Source of the DNA: an uncultured Ruminococcus sp.
GTDB lineage: Bacteria; Bacillota; Clostridia; Oscillospirales; CAG-272
Length of the DNA: 41,880 bases
Assembly: GCA_902778725.1 (NCBI GenBank)
Contig: CACYYS010000008.1
Coordinates: forward strand, 1-41,880
Direction: 5' to 3'
The position numbers were made by a program, and so were the translations under genes. A model generated the notes under the pieces. That model had not been told where the DNA came from and did no database searches. It saw nothing but the letters and a program-made list of their open reading frames with translations. Shown here one piece after another: positions 16,977 through 26,549 of this stretch (the first letter of the stretch is position 1; every line of letters begins with the position of its first letter).

Positions 16977-18178
16977 AAGCGAAAAAAGAATGCGTCGCCA
17001 TGCTTCTCGCAGGCGGACAGGGCAGCCGGCTCAAGGCGCTCACCCAGTCCGTCGCCAAGCCCGCCGTTCCCTTCGGCGGGAAATACCGGATCATCGACTT
17101 TACCCTCTCCAACTGCATCAACTCCGGCATCGACACCGTCGGCGTCCTCACCCAGTATCAGCCGCTGGTGCTCAACGAATACGTCGGAAACGGTCAGCCG
17201 TGGGATCTTGACCGCACCTATGGCGGCGTCAGCATTCTGCCCCCTTACCAAGCGGAGGACTCCGCCGACTGGTACAAGGGGACCGCGAACGCGATCTACC
17301 AGAACCTCCGTTTTATCGAGCGGTATGATCCCGAATACGTCCTCGTCCTCTCGGGCGACCACATCTACACGATGGACTACGGCAGGATGCTCACCTTCCA
17401 CCGCAAAAACGACGCGGACTGCACGATCGCGGTCATCAACGTCCCGAAAGAGGACGTCTCCCGCTTCGGCATCCTCTCCTCCGACGCGGAGGGCAGGATC
17501 ACGAAATTTGAGGAAAAACCGAAGCAGAGCGACTCCACGACCGCTTCGATGGGCATTTATATCTTCAGCCGCCGCAAGCTCTTCTCCTATCTCAAAGCGG
17601 ACGCGGCGGATCCGAAGAGCGAAAACGACTTCGGCAAAAACATCATTCCCGCGATGCTCGCGGCGGGTGAGAGGATGTTCGCCTATCCCTTCGAGGGCTA
17701 CTGGAAGGACGTCGGCACGCTGGGGAGCCTGTGGGAAGCGAACATGGATCTCCTCGACAACTCCAAGACCCCCATCCGCCTGAGCGACAGCAACAGAAGG
17801 ATCTTTTCCCGCTCCACGGTCAGCCCGCCCCACTATGTGGCGGACGGCGCCGTCGTGAAAAACTCCATCCTCACGGACGGAGACGTGATCCGCGGCAAGG
17901 TGGTCAACAGCGTCCTCTCTCCCGACGTGACGGTGGAAGAGGGGGCGGAAGTGACCGACTCGGTGATCATGGGCGCCTCCGTTATCCGTTCCGGCGCCAT
18001 AGTGCGCTACTCCATCATCGACTCCCACGTCGTGATCGGGAAAAACGCCGTGATCGGCGAGGATCGCGCCGCCGCGCCGGACGTTACCCTGATCGGCGCG
18101 CACGTCGAGATCGCCGAGGGCGAGACCGTCCCCGGCGGCGAGATCAGAAGATCAAAGAAAAAGGAGGCATCTCTATGA
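16973..18178 (+). CDS. glgC: Glucose-1-phosphate adenylyltransferase (catalytic subunit)
   Basis: Makes ADP-glucose from glucose-1-phosphate and ATP, the committed step of glycogen synthesis. 401 residues. Nucleotide-binding loop [14 protein letters not shown] (11-24), then [24 protein letters not shown] and [11 protein letters not shown]. The region [21 protein letters not shown] is followed by a left-handed beta-helix of hexapeptide repeats. The ATG at 16973 overlaps the glgB stop as ATGA. Its partner GlgD follows. In Firmicutes GlgC-GlgD forms a heterotetramer in which GlgC carries catalysis; the intact GGQGSRL agrees with this. Confidence 0.98.
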   Translation: MKAKKECVAMLLAGGQGSRLKALTQSVAKPAVPFGGKYRIIDFTLSNCINSGIDTVGVLTQYQPLVLNEYVGNGQPWDLDRTYGGVSILPPYQAEDSADWYKGTANAIYQNLRFIERYDPEYVLVLSGDHIYTMDYGRMLTFHRKNDADCTIAVINVPKEDVSRFGILSSDAEGRITKFEEKPKQSDSTTASMGIYIFSRRKLFSYLKADAADPKSENDFGKNIIPAMLAAGERMFAYPFEGYWKDVGTLGSLWEANMDLLDNSKTPIRLSDSNRRIFSRSTVSPPHYVADGAVVKNSILTDGDVIRGKVVNSVLSPDVTVEEGAEVTDSVIMGASVIRSGAIVRYSIIDSHVVIGKNAVIGEDRAAAPDVTLIGAHVEIAEGETVPGGEIRRSKKKEASL

Positions 18179-19308
18179 ACGCGGTCGGCATCATCTTCTC
18201 AAACATCCACGACCAGAGCATCCCGGACATGACGCGCAAACGCACGATGGCGTCCGTGCCCTTCGGCTGCCGCTACCGGCTGATCGACTTCCCGCTCTCC
18301 AATTTCGTCAATTCCAACATCTCGAACGTGGGCGTGATCACCCACTATAACTACCAGTCCCTGATGGACCACATCGGCACCGGAAAAGACTGGGACCTCT
18401 CCCGCAGACAGGGCGGCATCAAGATCCTGCCTCCCTACATCTCCGCCTTTGACAACACGATGGCAAACGGCTTTTACACCACGCGGCTCGAGGCGCTGGC
18501 GGGGATCCTCAACTTTATCACCAAGGCAAAAGAGGAGTACGCCGTCCTCTCCGACTGCGACACGATCTGCAATCTCGACCTGAACGAGGTCTTCCGGTTC
18601 CATCAGGAAACGGCGGCGGATATCACCGTCGTTGCAAAAAAGGTCGCGCTCCTCCGCTCCCTGACGGGAAAGCAACGGATCTTTGAGACGGACGCGGACG
18701 GACGCGTCACCGATATCGCCGAGCAGACCTCCGACATGACGGGCGATCATTTTGTCTTCATGAACATCATGCTCCTCCGCCGCGACTATCTCCAGTCCCT
18801 GGTCCTCGACGCGATCGCGCACGGACACAAGGATCTCTTCCGCGATTCGCTCGCCAAAAAACTGAAAAACGACCGGCTCTTTGTCTTTGAGCACAAAGGC
18901 TTCCACGCCTCCATCAACTCGACCGCCGACTATTTTTCCGGCAATATGAGCCTGCTCCGGGAGGAGGTGCGCAGCGATCTGCTTACCGTCCCCGGCCGGC
19001 CGATCTATACCAAGGTCCGCAACTCCACCCCGACCCGCTATTCCTCCGACGCGCGGGTCAGCAATTCCCTGCTCGCGGACGGCTGCGTGATCGAGGGAAC
19101 GGTGGAAAATTCGATCATCTTCCGCGGGGTGCACGTCTCCGCAGGGTGCGTGGTCCGCAACTCGATCCTGATGCAGGACACCTATTGCGGCAAAAACACC
19201 CGTCTCAACTGCGTGATCACCGACAAGGACGTTTTCATCGGAGACGGCTGCGACCTCTCCGGACATGAAACAAGACCTTTTTATCTGGAAAAAGGTGCGA
19301 GAATATGA
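18175..19308 (+). CDS. glgD: ADP-glucose pyrophosphorylase GlgD subunit (non-catalytic type)
   Basis: GlgC paralogue of 377 residues that tunes the activity of GlgC in Firmicutes. The N-terminus [20 protein letters not shown] replaces the catalytic GGxGxRL loop, so it is probably not itself catalytic. [19 protein letters not shown] and the C-terminal beta-helix repeats are kept. GGAGG lies 7 bases before the ATG at 18175, which overlaps the glgC stop as ATGA. Its length and position fit the classic glgBCDAP order. The regulatory role is family knowledge, not visible here. Confidence 0.96.
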   Translation: MNAVGIIFSNIHDQSIPDMTRKRTMASVPFGCRYRLIDFPLSNFVNSNISNVGVITHYNYQSLMDHIGTGKDWDLSRRQGGIKILPPYISAFDNTMANGFYTTRLEALAGILNFITKAKEEYAVLSDCDTICNLDLNEVFRFHQETAADITVVAKKVALLRSLTGKQRIFETDADGRVTDIAEQTSDMTGDHFVFMNIMLLRRDYLQSLVLDAIAHGHKDLFRDSLAKKLKNDRLFVFEHKGFHASINSTADYFSGNMSLLREEVRSDLLTVPGRPIYTKVRNSTPTRYSSDARVSNSLLADGCVIEGTVENSIIFRGVHVSAGCVVRNSILMQDTYCGKNTRLNCVITDKDVFIGDGCDLSGHETRPFYLEKGARI

Positions 19309-20741
19309 GAAAAAAGATCCTGTTTGTCGGCTCGGAGGCCGCTCCCTTCGCCGCTACCGGCGGACTCGGCGACGTTTTGGGCTCTCTCCCCGCCGCGATC
19401 GCGGATGCGGCGCAGGACGGGGTTGACGTGCGCGTCATTCTCCCGCTCTACGCTTCCGTCTCCGACAAATACCGCGCCGAGATGCGGGAGGAATGCGTCA
19501 TGCGGATCCCGCTTGCCTGGCGCTCGCTTTACTGCGGCGTAAAAAGCCTTTACCGCGACGGTGTGAAGTGGTACTTCATCGACAATGAAGATTACTTCAA
19601 ACGGGAAAGACTGTACGGCTATTACGACGACGGCGAACGCTTCGCCTTCTTCTGCACCGCCGTGATGGAGACGATGCAGCGGCTCAACATCTTCCCCGAC
19701 TATCTGCACGCAAACGACTGGCAGGCCGCGCTGACCGTGATCTACGCCAAGCGCCGCTACGCGCACATCCCCGCCTGCGCCGCGATGAAGACGGTCTTTA
19801 CCATCCACAATATCGAGTATCAGGGCGTCTATGATCCGGCGATCCTCGGAGACATCTTCGCCCTCTCCGGCGACGACGCGCTGACCGTGATGCAGGGCGG
19901 CGCGATCAACCTGATGAAGGGAGCGATCGAGTGCTGCGACCTGCTCACCACCGTCAGCCGCCGCTACGCCGAGGAGATCAAAACACCGGAGTTCGCGCAC
20001 GGGCTCGACGAAGTGATCCGCCGCAATTCCGGCAAGCTCTCCGGCATCCTCAACGGCATCGACTACCTCGCCTACGATCCGAAGACGGATCCGGCGATCC
20101 CCGTCCGCTATTCCTCCCGCCTGCCGGAAAAAAAAGCGGAAAACAAGACCGCCTTTTTCCGCGAGATGGGATTTGACGGAGGGGACGGAAAGCCCCTCTT
20201 TGCCATGATCACCCGGCTCGCCTCCCACAAGGGCGTGGATCTTGTCTGCGAGATCGCGGACAGGCTTCTCGAACGGGACGTCCGCTTCGCCGTTCTCGGG
20301 ACCGGGGATCCGGGGTATGAGTCTTTCTTCCGCGAGCTGGAAGCGCGCCACCGCGACAAGGTGCGCTCGCTGATCCTCTTTGACCGCGCGCTTTCCCGCC
20401 GGATGTACGCCGCCTCCGACTTCTTTATCATGCCGTCCAAGAGCGAACCGTGCGGGCTCTCGCAGATGATCGCCTCCCGCTACGGCTCGATCCCGATCAC
20501 AAGGGAGACGGGCGGACTCGCCGACTCCATCTCGGATTACGGAGAGGAGGACGGCAAGCTGACCGGCAACGGCTTTACCTTCCGCGATTACAGCGGAGAA
20601 AAGCTGCTCGAGCGGATCGACGCGGCGCTCCGTCTCTACCGCGACCGCGAAAAATACCTCCGTTATGTTACAAGAGTGATGCGGATCGACTTCTCCTGGA
20701 GCAAATCTGCCAAAAAATATCTTGAACTCTACGGCGTTTGA
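19305..20741 (+). CDS. glgA: Glycogen synthase (ADP-glucose, GT5)
   Basis: Elongates alpha-1,4-glucan from ADP-glucose, 478 residues. GT-B fold: N-terminal FVGSEAAPFAATGGLGDVLGSLP, HANDWQAAL, TIHNIEYQG, NGIDYLAYDP. The C-terminal donor site is PSKSEPCGLSQMIASRYG followed by PITRETGGLADSI, with the conserved catalytic Glu in SEPCG. The KTGGL motif of the E. coli type is here A17-TGGL, i.e. the Lys is replaced (see findings). It starts in an ATGA overlap with glgD. Function is secure despite the substitution because the rest of both domains is canonical. Confidence 0.97.
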   Translation: MRKKILFVGSEAAPFAATGGLGDVLGSLPAAIADAAQDGVDVRVILPLYASVSDKYRAEMREECVMRIPLAWRSLYCGVKSLYRDGVKWYFIDNEDYFKRERLYGYYDDGERFAFFCTAVMETMQRLNIFPDYLHANDWQAALTVIYAKRRYAHIPACAAMKTVFTIHNIEYQGVYDPAILGDIFALSGDDALTVMQGGAINLMKGAIECCDLLTTVSRRYAEEIKTPEFAHGLDEVIRRNSGKLSGILNGIDYLAYDPKTDPAIPVRYSSRLPEKKAENKTAFFREMGFDGGDGKPLFAMITRLASHKGVDLVCEIADRLLERDVRFAVLGTGDPGYESFFRELEARHRDKVRSLILFDRALSRRMYAASDFFIMPSKSEPCGLSQMIASRYGSIPITRETGGLADSISDYGEEDGKLTGNGFTFRDYSGEKLLERIDAALRLYRDREKYLRYVTRVMRIDFSWSKSAKKYLELYGV

Positions 20742-20750
20742 GCGTATAAT
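20722..20750 (+). promoter_or_regulatory. Internal promoter for glgP
   Basis: TTGAAC (20722-20727) inside the glgA end, 17-base spacer, perfect TATAAT (20745-20750) just after the glgA stop. It would allow breakdown genes to be expressed apart from synthesis genes. Confidence 0.7.
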
Positions 20751-20791
20751 ACCTTTTTGCTGCAACCACTAATTTCTCACAGGAGACCGCT

Positions 20792-23242
20792 ATGGCAGAA
20801 AAACTGACTCCGGAACAGATCCGGTCGAACATCGAATCCAAGCTTTCCCGTTATTTCGGCACGTCGCCGAAGGAGGCGAACCGGGAGCAGCTTTATAAAG
20901 CGACCGCTCTCACCGTCCGCGATATTCTGACGGAAAAACGCAACCGCTTCAAAAACGAAGTGAACAAAGAGCAAAAAAAGCGCGTGTATTATATCTGCAT
21001 GGAGTTTTTGCTCGGCCGTTCGCTGAAAAACAATCTCGGCAATCTCGGCCTGACAGAGGAATACCGGCAGGCCCTCCGCGCGCTCGGCGCGGATCTTGAC
21101 GAGCTCTACGAGGAGGAGCCGGACGCCGGACTCGGCAACGGCGGCCTCGGCCGGCTCGCCGCCTGCTTCCTCGACTCGCTCGCCTCGCTCGAATATCCCG
21201 CCACCGGTTTTTCCATCTGCTACGAATACGGACTTTTCAAGCAGAGGATCGTGGACGGGACGCAGGTCGAGCTGCCGGACGTCTGGCTCCCGGGCGGCGA
21301 GGTCTGGCTCGTCCCCCGTACCGACCGTACCTTCCACGTGCGCTTCGGCGGTCATATCAAGGAAAACTGGCAGGACGGGCATCTCGACGTCTCCTACACC
21401 GATTACGAAGAGGTGGAGGCCGTCCCCTACGATATGATGATCTCCGGAGCGAGCGACTCCCGCGTGGCGCGTCTCCGCCTGTGGAGAGCGCGCGACATCC
21501 GCAACTTTGACATGACCCTCTTCACCCAGGGGCAGTACACGAAGGCCCTGGAGGAAGGGACGAACGCCGAGATCATCACGAAAGTCCTCTACCCCTCCGA
21601 CAATCACATCGAAGGCAAGCAGCTCCGGCTGACCCAGCAGTATTTCCTCTGCTCCGCCTCGATCCAGAGCATCCTGCGCGACCATATCGCCCTCTACGGA
21701 ACGCTCGACAACCTGGCGGACAAGGTGGCGATCCATATCAACGACACGCACCCCGCCCTCTGCATCCCGGAACTGATGCGGATCCTGATCGACGACTACC
21801 GCTGGGACTGGAACCGGGCGTGGGATACCGTGGTGCGCGTCTGCTCCTATACCAACCACACCGTCATGCCGGAAGCGCTGGAAACGTGGAATGAAGACAT
21901 CTTCAGCCGCCGTCTGCCCCGCATCCACATGATCGTCAAGGAGATCAACGAGCGCTTCTGCAAAGACGCGTGGAACGCCTTCCCCTCCGATTGGGGAAAA
22001 ATCAGCTCGCTCGCTGTGATCGCAAACGGGCAGATCCGGATGGCCAACCTCAGCGTGATCGGCTCCCACTCGGTCAACGGCGTTTCCAAGCTGCACTCCG
22101 AGATCCTCGTGAATTCCGTCTTCCGCGATTTTTACCGGATGTACCCCGACCGCTTCACCAACGTGACCAACGGCATCGCGCACCGGCGCTGGCTCTGTTA
22201 CTCCAACCCCGCGCTCTCCTCTCTCATCACCGATTGCATCGGGGACGGCTTTGTCCACGACCCGCAGCAGTTCTCCCGCCTTGCCGCCTTTGCCGACAAG
22301 GAAGAAGTCCTGGCGCGCCTCGCCGCGATCAAACGGGAAAACAAAGAGCGTTTTTCCCGTCTCCTTTTTGCAAAAACGGGGATCGCGCCGGACCCTGACT
22401 CTCTCTTTGACGTACAGGTCAAACGGCTGCACGAGTACAAGCGGCAGCTGCTCAACGTCCTCAATATCATCCGCACCTATCTCTATATCAAGGACCATCC
22501 GAACGCGGAGATCCGCCCGCAGACCTATCTCTTCGGCGCCAAGGCCGCGCCCGGCTATTATATGGCCAAGGAGATCATCAAGCTGATCTGCTCGATCTCC
22601 GCGGAGATCGAGCGCGATCCCGCCGTCCGGGAAAAGCTGCGCGTCTTCTTCCTCGAGGACTACAACGTCTCCCTCGCGGAGGCGCTGATCCCCGCCGCCG
22701 AGATCAGCGAGCAGATCTCCCTCGCCGGGAAAGAGGCGAGCGGCACCGGCTGTATGAAGCTGATGATGAACGGCGCTCTGACCATCGGCACCTACGACGG
22801 AGCGAACGTGGAAATGGTCGCGGAGGCCGGAGACGGGAACATGTATATCTTCGGTCTGCGCTGCGAGGAGGTCAACGACCTCTGGAACAACGGCTATCAC
22901 GCGATCGACTTCTATAATAACAACGACGCGCTCCGCGCGGTCATCGACTATCTCGCGCACGGCTTCGGCGGCGTCTCCTTCTCCGATATCCGTTCCTATC
23001 TGATCGCCAGCAGCGGCGTCTCCGACCCCTATATGTGCCTTGCGGACTTTGAGAGCTACCGCCAGACGCACGATCGGATGCTCCGCGACTACGAAGACGC
23101 GAAGCGCTGGAACCGGATGTCGCTCCTCAATATCGCCGCCTCCGGCAAGTTTGCCGCCGACCGCAGCATCCGCGAGTACGCGCAGCGCATCTGGCATATC
23201 GAACCGCTTTGCATGGCGCGCCCGGAGGAGAAAAAGGACTGA
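20792..23242 (+). CDS. glgP: Glycogen/starch/alpha-glucan phosphorylase
   Basis: GT35 enzyme releasing glucose-1-phosphate from glycogen, 816 residues, the normal length. PLP-binding Lys656 lies in GTGCMKLMMNGALTIGTYDG. N-terminal EEEPDAGLGNGGLGRLAACF and central NVTNGIAHRRWL, VQVKRLHEYKRQLLN and FGAKAAPGYYMAK are all intact. GGAGA precedes the ATG. It lies 50 bases after glgA, with its own promoter in between, and is followed directly by a GH13 debranching-type gene. The motif reads GTGCMK where many family members have GTGNMK, a minor change. Confidence 0.98.
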   Translation: MAEKLTPEQIRSNIESKLSRYFGTSPKEANREQLYKATALTVRDILTEKRNRFKNEVNKEQKKRVYYICMEFLLGRSLKNNLGNLGLTEEYRQALRALGADLDELYEEEPDAGLGNGGLGRLAACFLDSLASLEYPATGFSICYEYGLFKQRIVDGTQVELPDVWLPGGEVWLVPRTDRTFHVRFGGHIKENWQDGHLDVSYTDYEEVEAVPYDMMISGASDSRVARLRLWRARDIRNFDMTLFTQGQYTKALEEGTNAEIITKVLYPSDNHIEGKQLRLTQQYFLCSASIQSILRDHIALYGTLDNLADKVAIHINDTHPALCIPELMRILIDDYRWDWNRAWDTVVRVCSYTNHTVMPEALETWNEDIFSRRLPRIHMIVKEINERFCKDAWNAFPSDWGKISSLAVIANGQIRMANLSVIGSHSVNGVSKLHSEILVNSVFRDFYRMYPDRFTNVTNGIAHRRWLCYSNPALSSLITDCIGDGFVHDPQQFSRLAAFADKEEVLARLAAIKRENKERFSRLLFAKTGIAPDPDSLFDVQVKRLHEYKRQLLNVLNIIRTYLYIKDHPNAEIRPQTYLFGAKAAPGYYMAKEIIKLICSISAEIERDPAVREKLRVFFLEDYNVSLAEALIPAAEISEQISLAGKEASGTGCMKLMMNGALTIGTYDGANVEMVAEAGDGNMYIFGLRCEEVNDLWNNGYHAIDFYNNNDALRAVIDYLAHGFGGVSFSDIRSYLIASSGVSDPYMCLADFESYRQTHDRMLRDYEDAKRWNRMSLLNIAASGKFAADRSIREYAQRIWHIEPLCMARPEEKKD

Positions 23243-23243
23243 T

Positions 23244-25139
23244 ATGGCGATCTCCCGCTCCTGTCCGGAGTACCCGACCAACGGGACGCCGGCCCTCACG
23301 ATCACAAAATACGAAAACGGCGTCCGCAGAGATCTCTGCGGCGCCTTTTCCCGTTCCGCTTCCCTCACTTTTGTCCTCGAGCCCTCCCCCGTCCTGGCGG
23401 TACGCGATATCGTGATCCGCCTCGCCCGGGACGGGGAGGACTGGCGGGACGTCCCATTCCGGCGGGAGGGGGACCGGTTTTCGCTCACGCTCGCTTTGGC
23501 GGATCTGGCGCCGGAGGAGGGCGGGGCCCTTGTCTGGTATGAATTCCTCCTGATCGGGGAAACACGCACCCTTTTCACCGATTCCCTGAACAACGAGGAC
23601 TTTTCCCTCTCCGAGCATAACGCGCGGCGCTTTTCCCTCCTGATCTTTTGCGACGGGCTGAAAACGCCGGAGTGGTTTGCGGGCGGCGTGATGTATCAAA
23701 TATTCCCCGACCGCTTCTTTCGCGGGAGCGTCCCCTGCCCTCTCCGCGAGGGCGCGGTCCTCAATCCCGATTGGGAGAACGGCGTGCCGCAGTTCGCTCC
23801 CTACCGCGGCGCGCCGCTCAAGAACAACGAATTTTTCGGCGGAACGCTGTGGGGGATCGCGGAAAAGCTGGACTATCTCGCCTCCCTCGGCGTGACGGTC
23901 CTCTATCTCAATCCGATCTTTGAAGCGGCGTCCAACCACAAATACGATACCGGAAACTATCAAGAAGTCGATCCGATGTTCGGCGGCGAGGCGGCGCTCG
24001 ATCATCTGCTTTCCGCCGCAAAGGAGAAAGGGATCCGCGTCGTCCTCGACGGGGTCTTCAATCACACGGGAGACGACAGCCTCTACTTCAACCGTTACGG
24101 CCGCTATGACAGTCTCGGCGCCGCGCAGAGCGAGGACTCCCCTTACCGGTCGTGGTACCGCTTCCGCGCGGACGGGAGCTGGGAGAGCTGGTGGGGCATC
24201 CCCATCCTGCCGCGGCTCGACCACGGGGATCCCTCCTGCCGCCGTTTCTTTCTCGGAGAGGACGGAGTCGTCGCCGGTCGGATCCGGCAGGGCGCCGGCG
24301 GTTGGCGGATCGACGTGGCGGACGAGCTGACGGACGACTTCCTCTCTGAGATGCGCGCCGCTGTCAAACGAGAGGATCCCGACGCCGTTATCATCGGCGA
24401 GGTATGGGAGAACGCGGCGACCAAGATCTCCTACGGGGTAAGGCGCCGCTATCTGTACGGAGGGGAGCTTGACTCGGTGATGAACTACCCCTTCCGCTCC
24501 GCGCTGCTCCGCTATCTCCTGGAGGCGGACGCCCCCTTCCTTTCAAACGAACTGACGGAGATCTACTCCTCCTACCCCCGCGCGATTTCCGACTGCCTGA
24601 TGAATATCATCGGTACCCACGACACGGAGCGGATCCTGACTGTGCTTGCCGGCGTCCCGCTTGACGGCGCGCCCGCCGAGCTTGCTGCCGCCCGTCTCTC
24701 CCCCGCAGAACGCGCGCTCGCCAAACGCCGCCTGAAAATCGCCTCGGCGATCCAGTACTGCGTCTACGGCGTCCCCTCCCTCTACTACGGGGACGAAGCG
24801 GGCATGGAAGGCTATCACGACCCCTTCTGCCGCCGCCCTTTTCCCTGGGGGCGGGAGGACCGCACGCTCACGGAGCATTACCGGATCCTCGGCAGGATCC
24901 GGCACGAGGAGCCGCTGCTCCGGCACGGGGAATTCTCCCCGCTTGAAGCGGACGGCGGTCTCCTGGTCTTTTCCCGAAAAGAAAACGGCGAGGAACTGAT
25001 CCTCGCCGCCAATGCGGAAAACAGCGAAAGATCCTGGCGCCTCCCCTCCCCCTGCGTCGACCGGATCGGAGGAGGGCAGGAAGAGGGCGCGTGCACGCTC
25101 GCGCCCCTCTCCTTCAAAATCTGGAAACGCTGCCGTTAG
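23244..25139 (+). CDS. GH13 alpha-amylase/neopullulanase/cyclomaltodextrinase-type glycosidase
   Basis: 631-residue cytoplasmic glycosidase (no signal peptide) hydrolysing alpha-1,4/1,6-glucans. N-terminal domain (1-135) resembles the N domain of neopullulanases. The GH13 barrel starts near GGVMYQIFPDRFF. Nucleophile D357 in GWRIDVADE, acid/base E386 in IIGEVWEN, and D460 in GTHDTER are present, as is DGVFNHTGDDS. C-terminal beta domain from about 550. ATG is one base after the glgP stop, so the genes are coupled. Glycogen debranching or maltodextrin trimming after GlgP is the likely job. Its last 26 bases overlap the convergent pdp gene. Confidence 0.93.
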   Translation: MAISRSCPEYPTNGTPALTITKYENGVRRDLCGAFSRSASLTFVLEPSPVLAVRDIVIRLARDGEDWRDVPFRREGDRFSLTLALADLAPEEGGALVWYEFLLIGETRTLFTDSLNNEDFSLSEHNARRFSLLIFCDGLKTPEWFAGGVMYQIFPDRFFRGSVPCPLREGAVLNPDWENGVPQFAPYRGAPLKNNEFFGGTLWGIAEKLDYLASLGVTVLYLNPIFEAASNHKYDTGNYQEVDPMFGGEAALDHLLSAAKEKGIRVVLDGVFNHTGDDSLYFNRYGRYDSLGAAQSEDSPYRSWYRFRADGSWESWWGIPILPRLDHGDPSCRRFFLGEDGVVAGRIRQGAGGWRIDVADELTDDFLSEMRAAVKREDPDAVIIGEVWENAATKISYGVRRRYLYGGELDSVMNYPFRSALLRYLLEADAPFLSNELTEIYSSYPRAISDCLMNIIGTHDTERILTVLAGVPLDGAPAELAAARLSPAERALAKRRLKIASAIQYCVYGVPSLYYGDEAGMEGYHDPFCRRPFPWGREDRTLTEHYRILGRIRHEEPLLRHGEFSPLEADGGLLVFSRKENGEELILAANAENSERSWRLPSPCVDRIGGGQEEGACTLAPLSFKIWKRCR

Positions 25140-26445
25140 GTCCGACCGACGCAAAGAGGATCGGCAAACGGCGCGCCGGTCTCCCGCCGAACGCGAGCGC
25201 CGAGCGGTAAAGCCGCTCCGCCTCGTCGAGCAGCGAGGGGTCGGACGTGTGCAGCTCGCACAGCACATCGCCCGGGGACACCCTGTCCCCGGTCTTTTTG
25301 CGGATCAGGAGACCGGCGGTATGATCCACCTTGTCCTCCGGGTTTTTGCGCGCCTCGCCGAGGATGCCCGCGCAGATCCCGATCCGCTCCGTATCCATCC
25401 GGACGAGATACCCGGGGCAGTCCTCCGGCGCCCGCACCTCCCGGCGGAAGGGCGCGTAGATCCGCCTCCCGGGGTCCCGGAGCATGGCGGGATCCCCGCC
25501 CTGCGCCCGGATCATCTCACAGAGTTTTTCAAACGCCTGACCGGAGGCGATCGCCCGGTCGATCCTCTCTCCGCACGCTTCCTTTGTCCCCATCCCCGCA
25601 AGGAAGAGCAGGTCGGCGGCGAGGGTCCGGCAGACAAGCAGCTTTTCCGGGTCGGCGTTCCCGTGGAGGATATCAGACGCCTCGTACATCTCGAGCAAAT
25701 TGCCGACCGCGCGGCCGAGCGGCGCGTCCATCGAGGTGACGAGCGCCCCGACCGAGCGTCCCGCCCGCTCCCCGATCCGGACCATCAGCCGGGCAAGCTC
25801 CAGCGCCTCCTCCGGGTCTTTGATAAAAGCGCCGCTCCCGTACTTGACGTCGAGCATGATGACGTCCGCGCCGGACGCGAGCTTTTTGGACATAATGGAA
25901 GAGGCGATCAGAGCAACGTTATCGACCGTTCCCGTCTGGTCGCGGAGCGCGTAGAGCTTTTTATCCGCGGGGCAGAGCGTCCCCGTCTGCGCGATCACGG
26001 CGGCGCCGACTCGATTGACGACGTCGGCAAACTCCCGCGGAGAAAGATCCGAGCGGAAGCCGGGCAGCGACTCGAATTTATCGACTGTCCCGCCGGTATG
26101 CCCGAGCGCGCGGCCGCTCATCTTTGCCACCTTCAGTCCGCAGGCGGCGACTGCCGCGACGACGACGGGCGTCGTGGAATCGCCGACGCCGCCGGTGGAA
26201 TGTTTGTCCGCCTTTTTCCCGGGGATTGCGGAAAGATCGGCGACCTCTCCGGAACGGAGCATCGCTTCCGTCAGGTCGGAGGCCTCCCGCTCGTTCATCC
26301 CGCGCAGACAGATCGCCATCAGGAGCGCGGCGGTCTGCGCGTCGGGGATCTCCCCCTCCGTCACGCCCCGCACAAACCACTTGATCTCCTCGCCCGTCAG
26401 CTCCCTGCCGTTCTTTTTTTCGGTGATCAGATCGTACATTCGCAT
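25114..26445 (-). CDS. pdp: Pyrimidine-nucleoside phosphorylase
   Basis: Phosphorolyses uridine and thymidine to the free base and (deoxy)ribose-1-phosphate. 443 residues from the chosen start. Motifs: KADKHSTGGVGD (78-89, phosphate binding with K81, S83), SGRALGHTGGTVDKFES, KLYALRDQTGTVD and MLDVKYGSGAFI. The C-terminal domain has the family's VDHTAGLLI and KTGDRVSPGD. The start at 26445 (MRMYDLITEKKNG) has AAGGACGG about 9 bases upstream; earlier in-frame starts fall inside the promoter at 26477-26505. An ATG two codons later is also possible. Tail-to-tail overlap of 26 bases with the GH13 gene is unusual. Confidence 0.96.
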   Translation of the reverse strand: MRMYDLITEKKNGRELTGEEIKWFVRGVTEGEIPDAQTAALLMAICLRGMNEREASDLTEAMLRSGEVADLSAIPGKKADKHSTGGVGDSTTPVVVAAVAACGLKVAKMSGRALGHTGGTVDKFESLPGFRSDLSPREFADVVNRVGAAVIAQTGTLCPADKKLYALRDQTGTVDNVALIASSIMSKKLASGADVIMLDVKYGSGAFIKDPEEALELARLMVRIGERAGRSVGALVTSMDAPLGRAVGNLLEMYEASDILHGNADPEKLLVCRTLAADLLFLAGMGTKEACGERIDRAIASGQAFEKLCEMIRAQGGDPAMLRDPGRRIYAPFRREVRAPEDCPGYLVRMDTERIGICAGILGEARKNPEDKVDHTAGLLIRKKTGDRVSPGDVLCELHTSDPSLLDEAERLYRSALAFGGRPARRLPILFASVGPNGSVSRF

Positions 26446-26476
26446 CGAAAAAAACCGTCCTTTTTTTGATAATTCC

Positions 26477-26505
26477 ATTATACGCCCTTGCTTTTGCTTT
26501 TTCAA
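26477..26505 (-). promoter_or_regulatory. Promoter of pdp
   Basis: Minus-strand TTGAAA (26505-26500), 17-base spacer, perfect TATAAT (26482-26477). It interlocks with the opposing promoter at 26488-26516. Confidence 0.87.
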
Positions 26506-26516
26506 TAGGGTACAAT
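26488..26516 (+). promoter_or_regulatory. Promoter of the alpha/beta hydrolase gene
   Basis: TTGCTT (26488-26493), 17-base spacer, TACAAT (26511-26516). The leader is about 28 bases with GGAGGTG before the ATG at 26550. It overlaps the divergent pdp promoter. Confidence 0.75.
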
Positions 26517-26549
26517 AACATCAGAACGATCAAAAAGTCGGAGGTGTCC

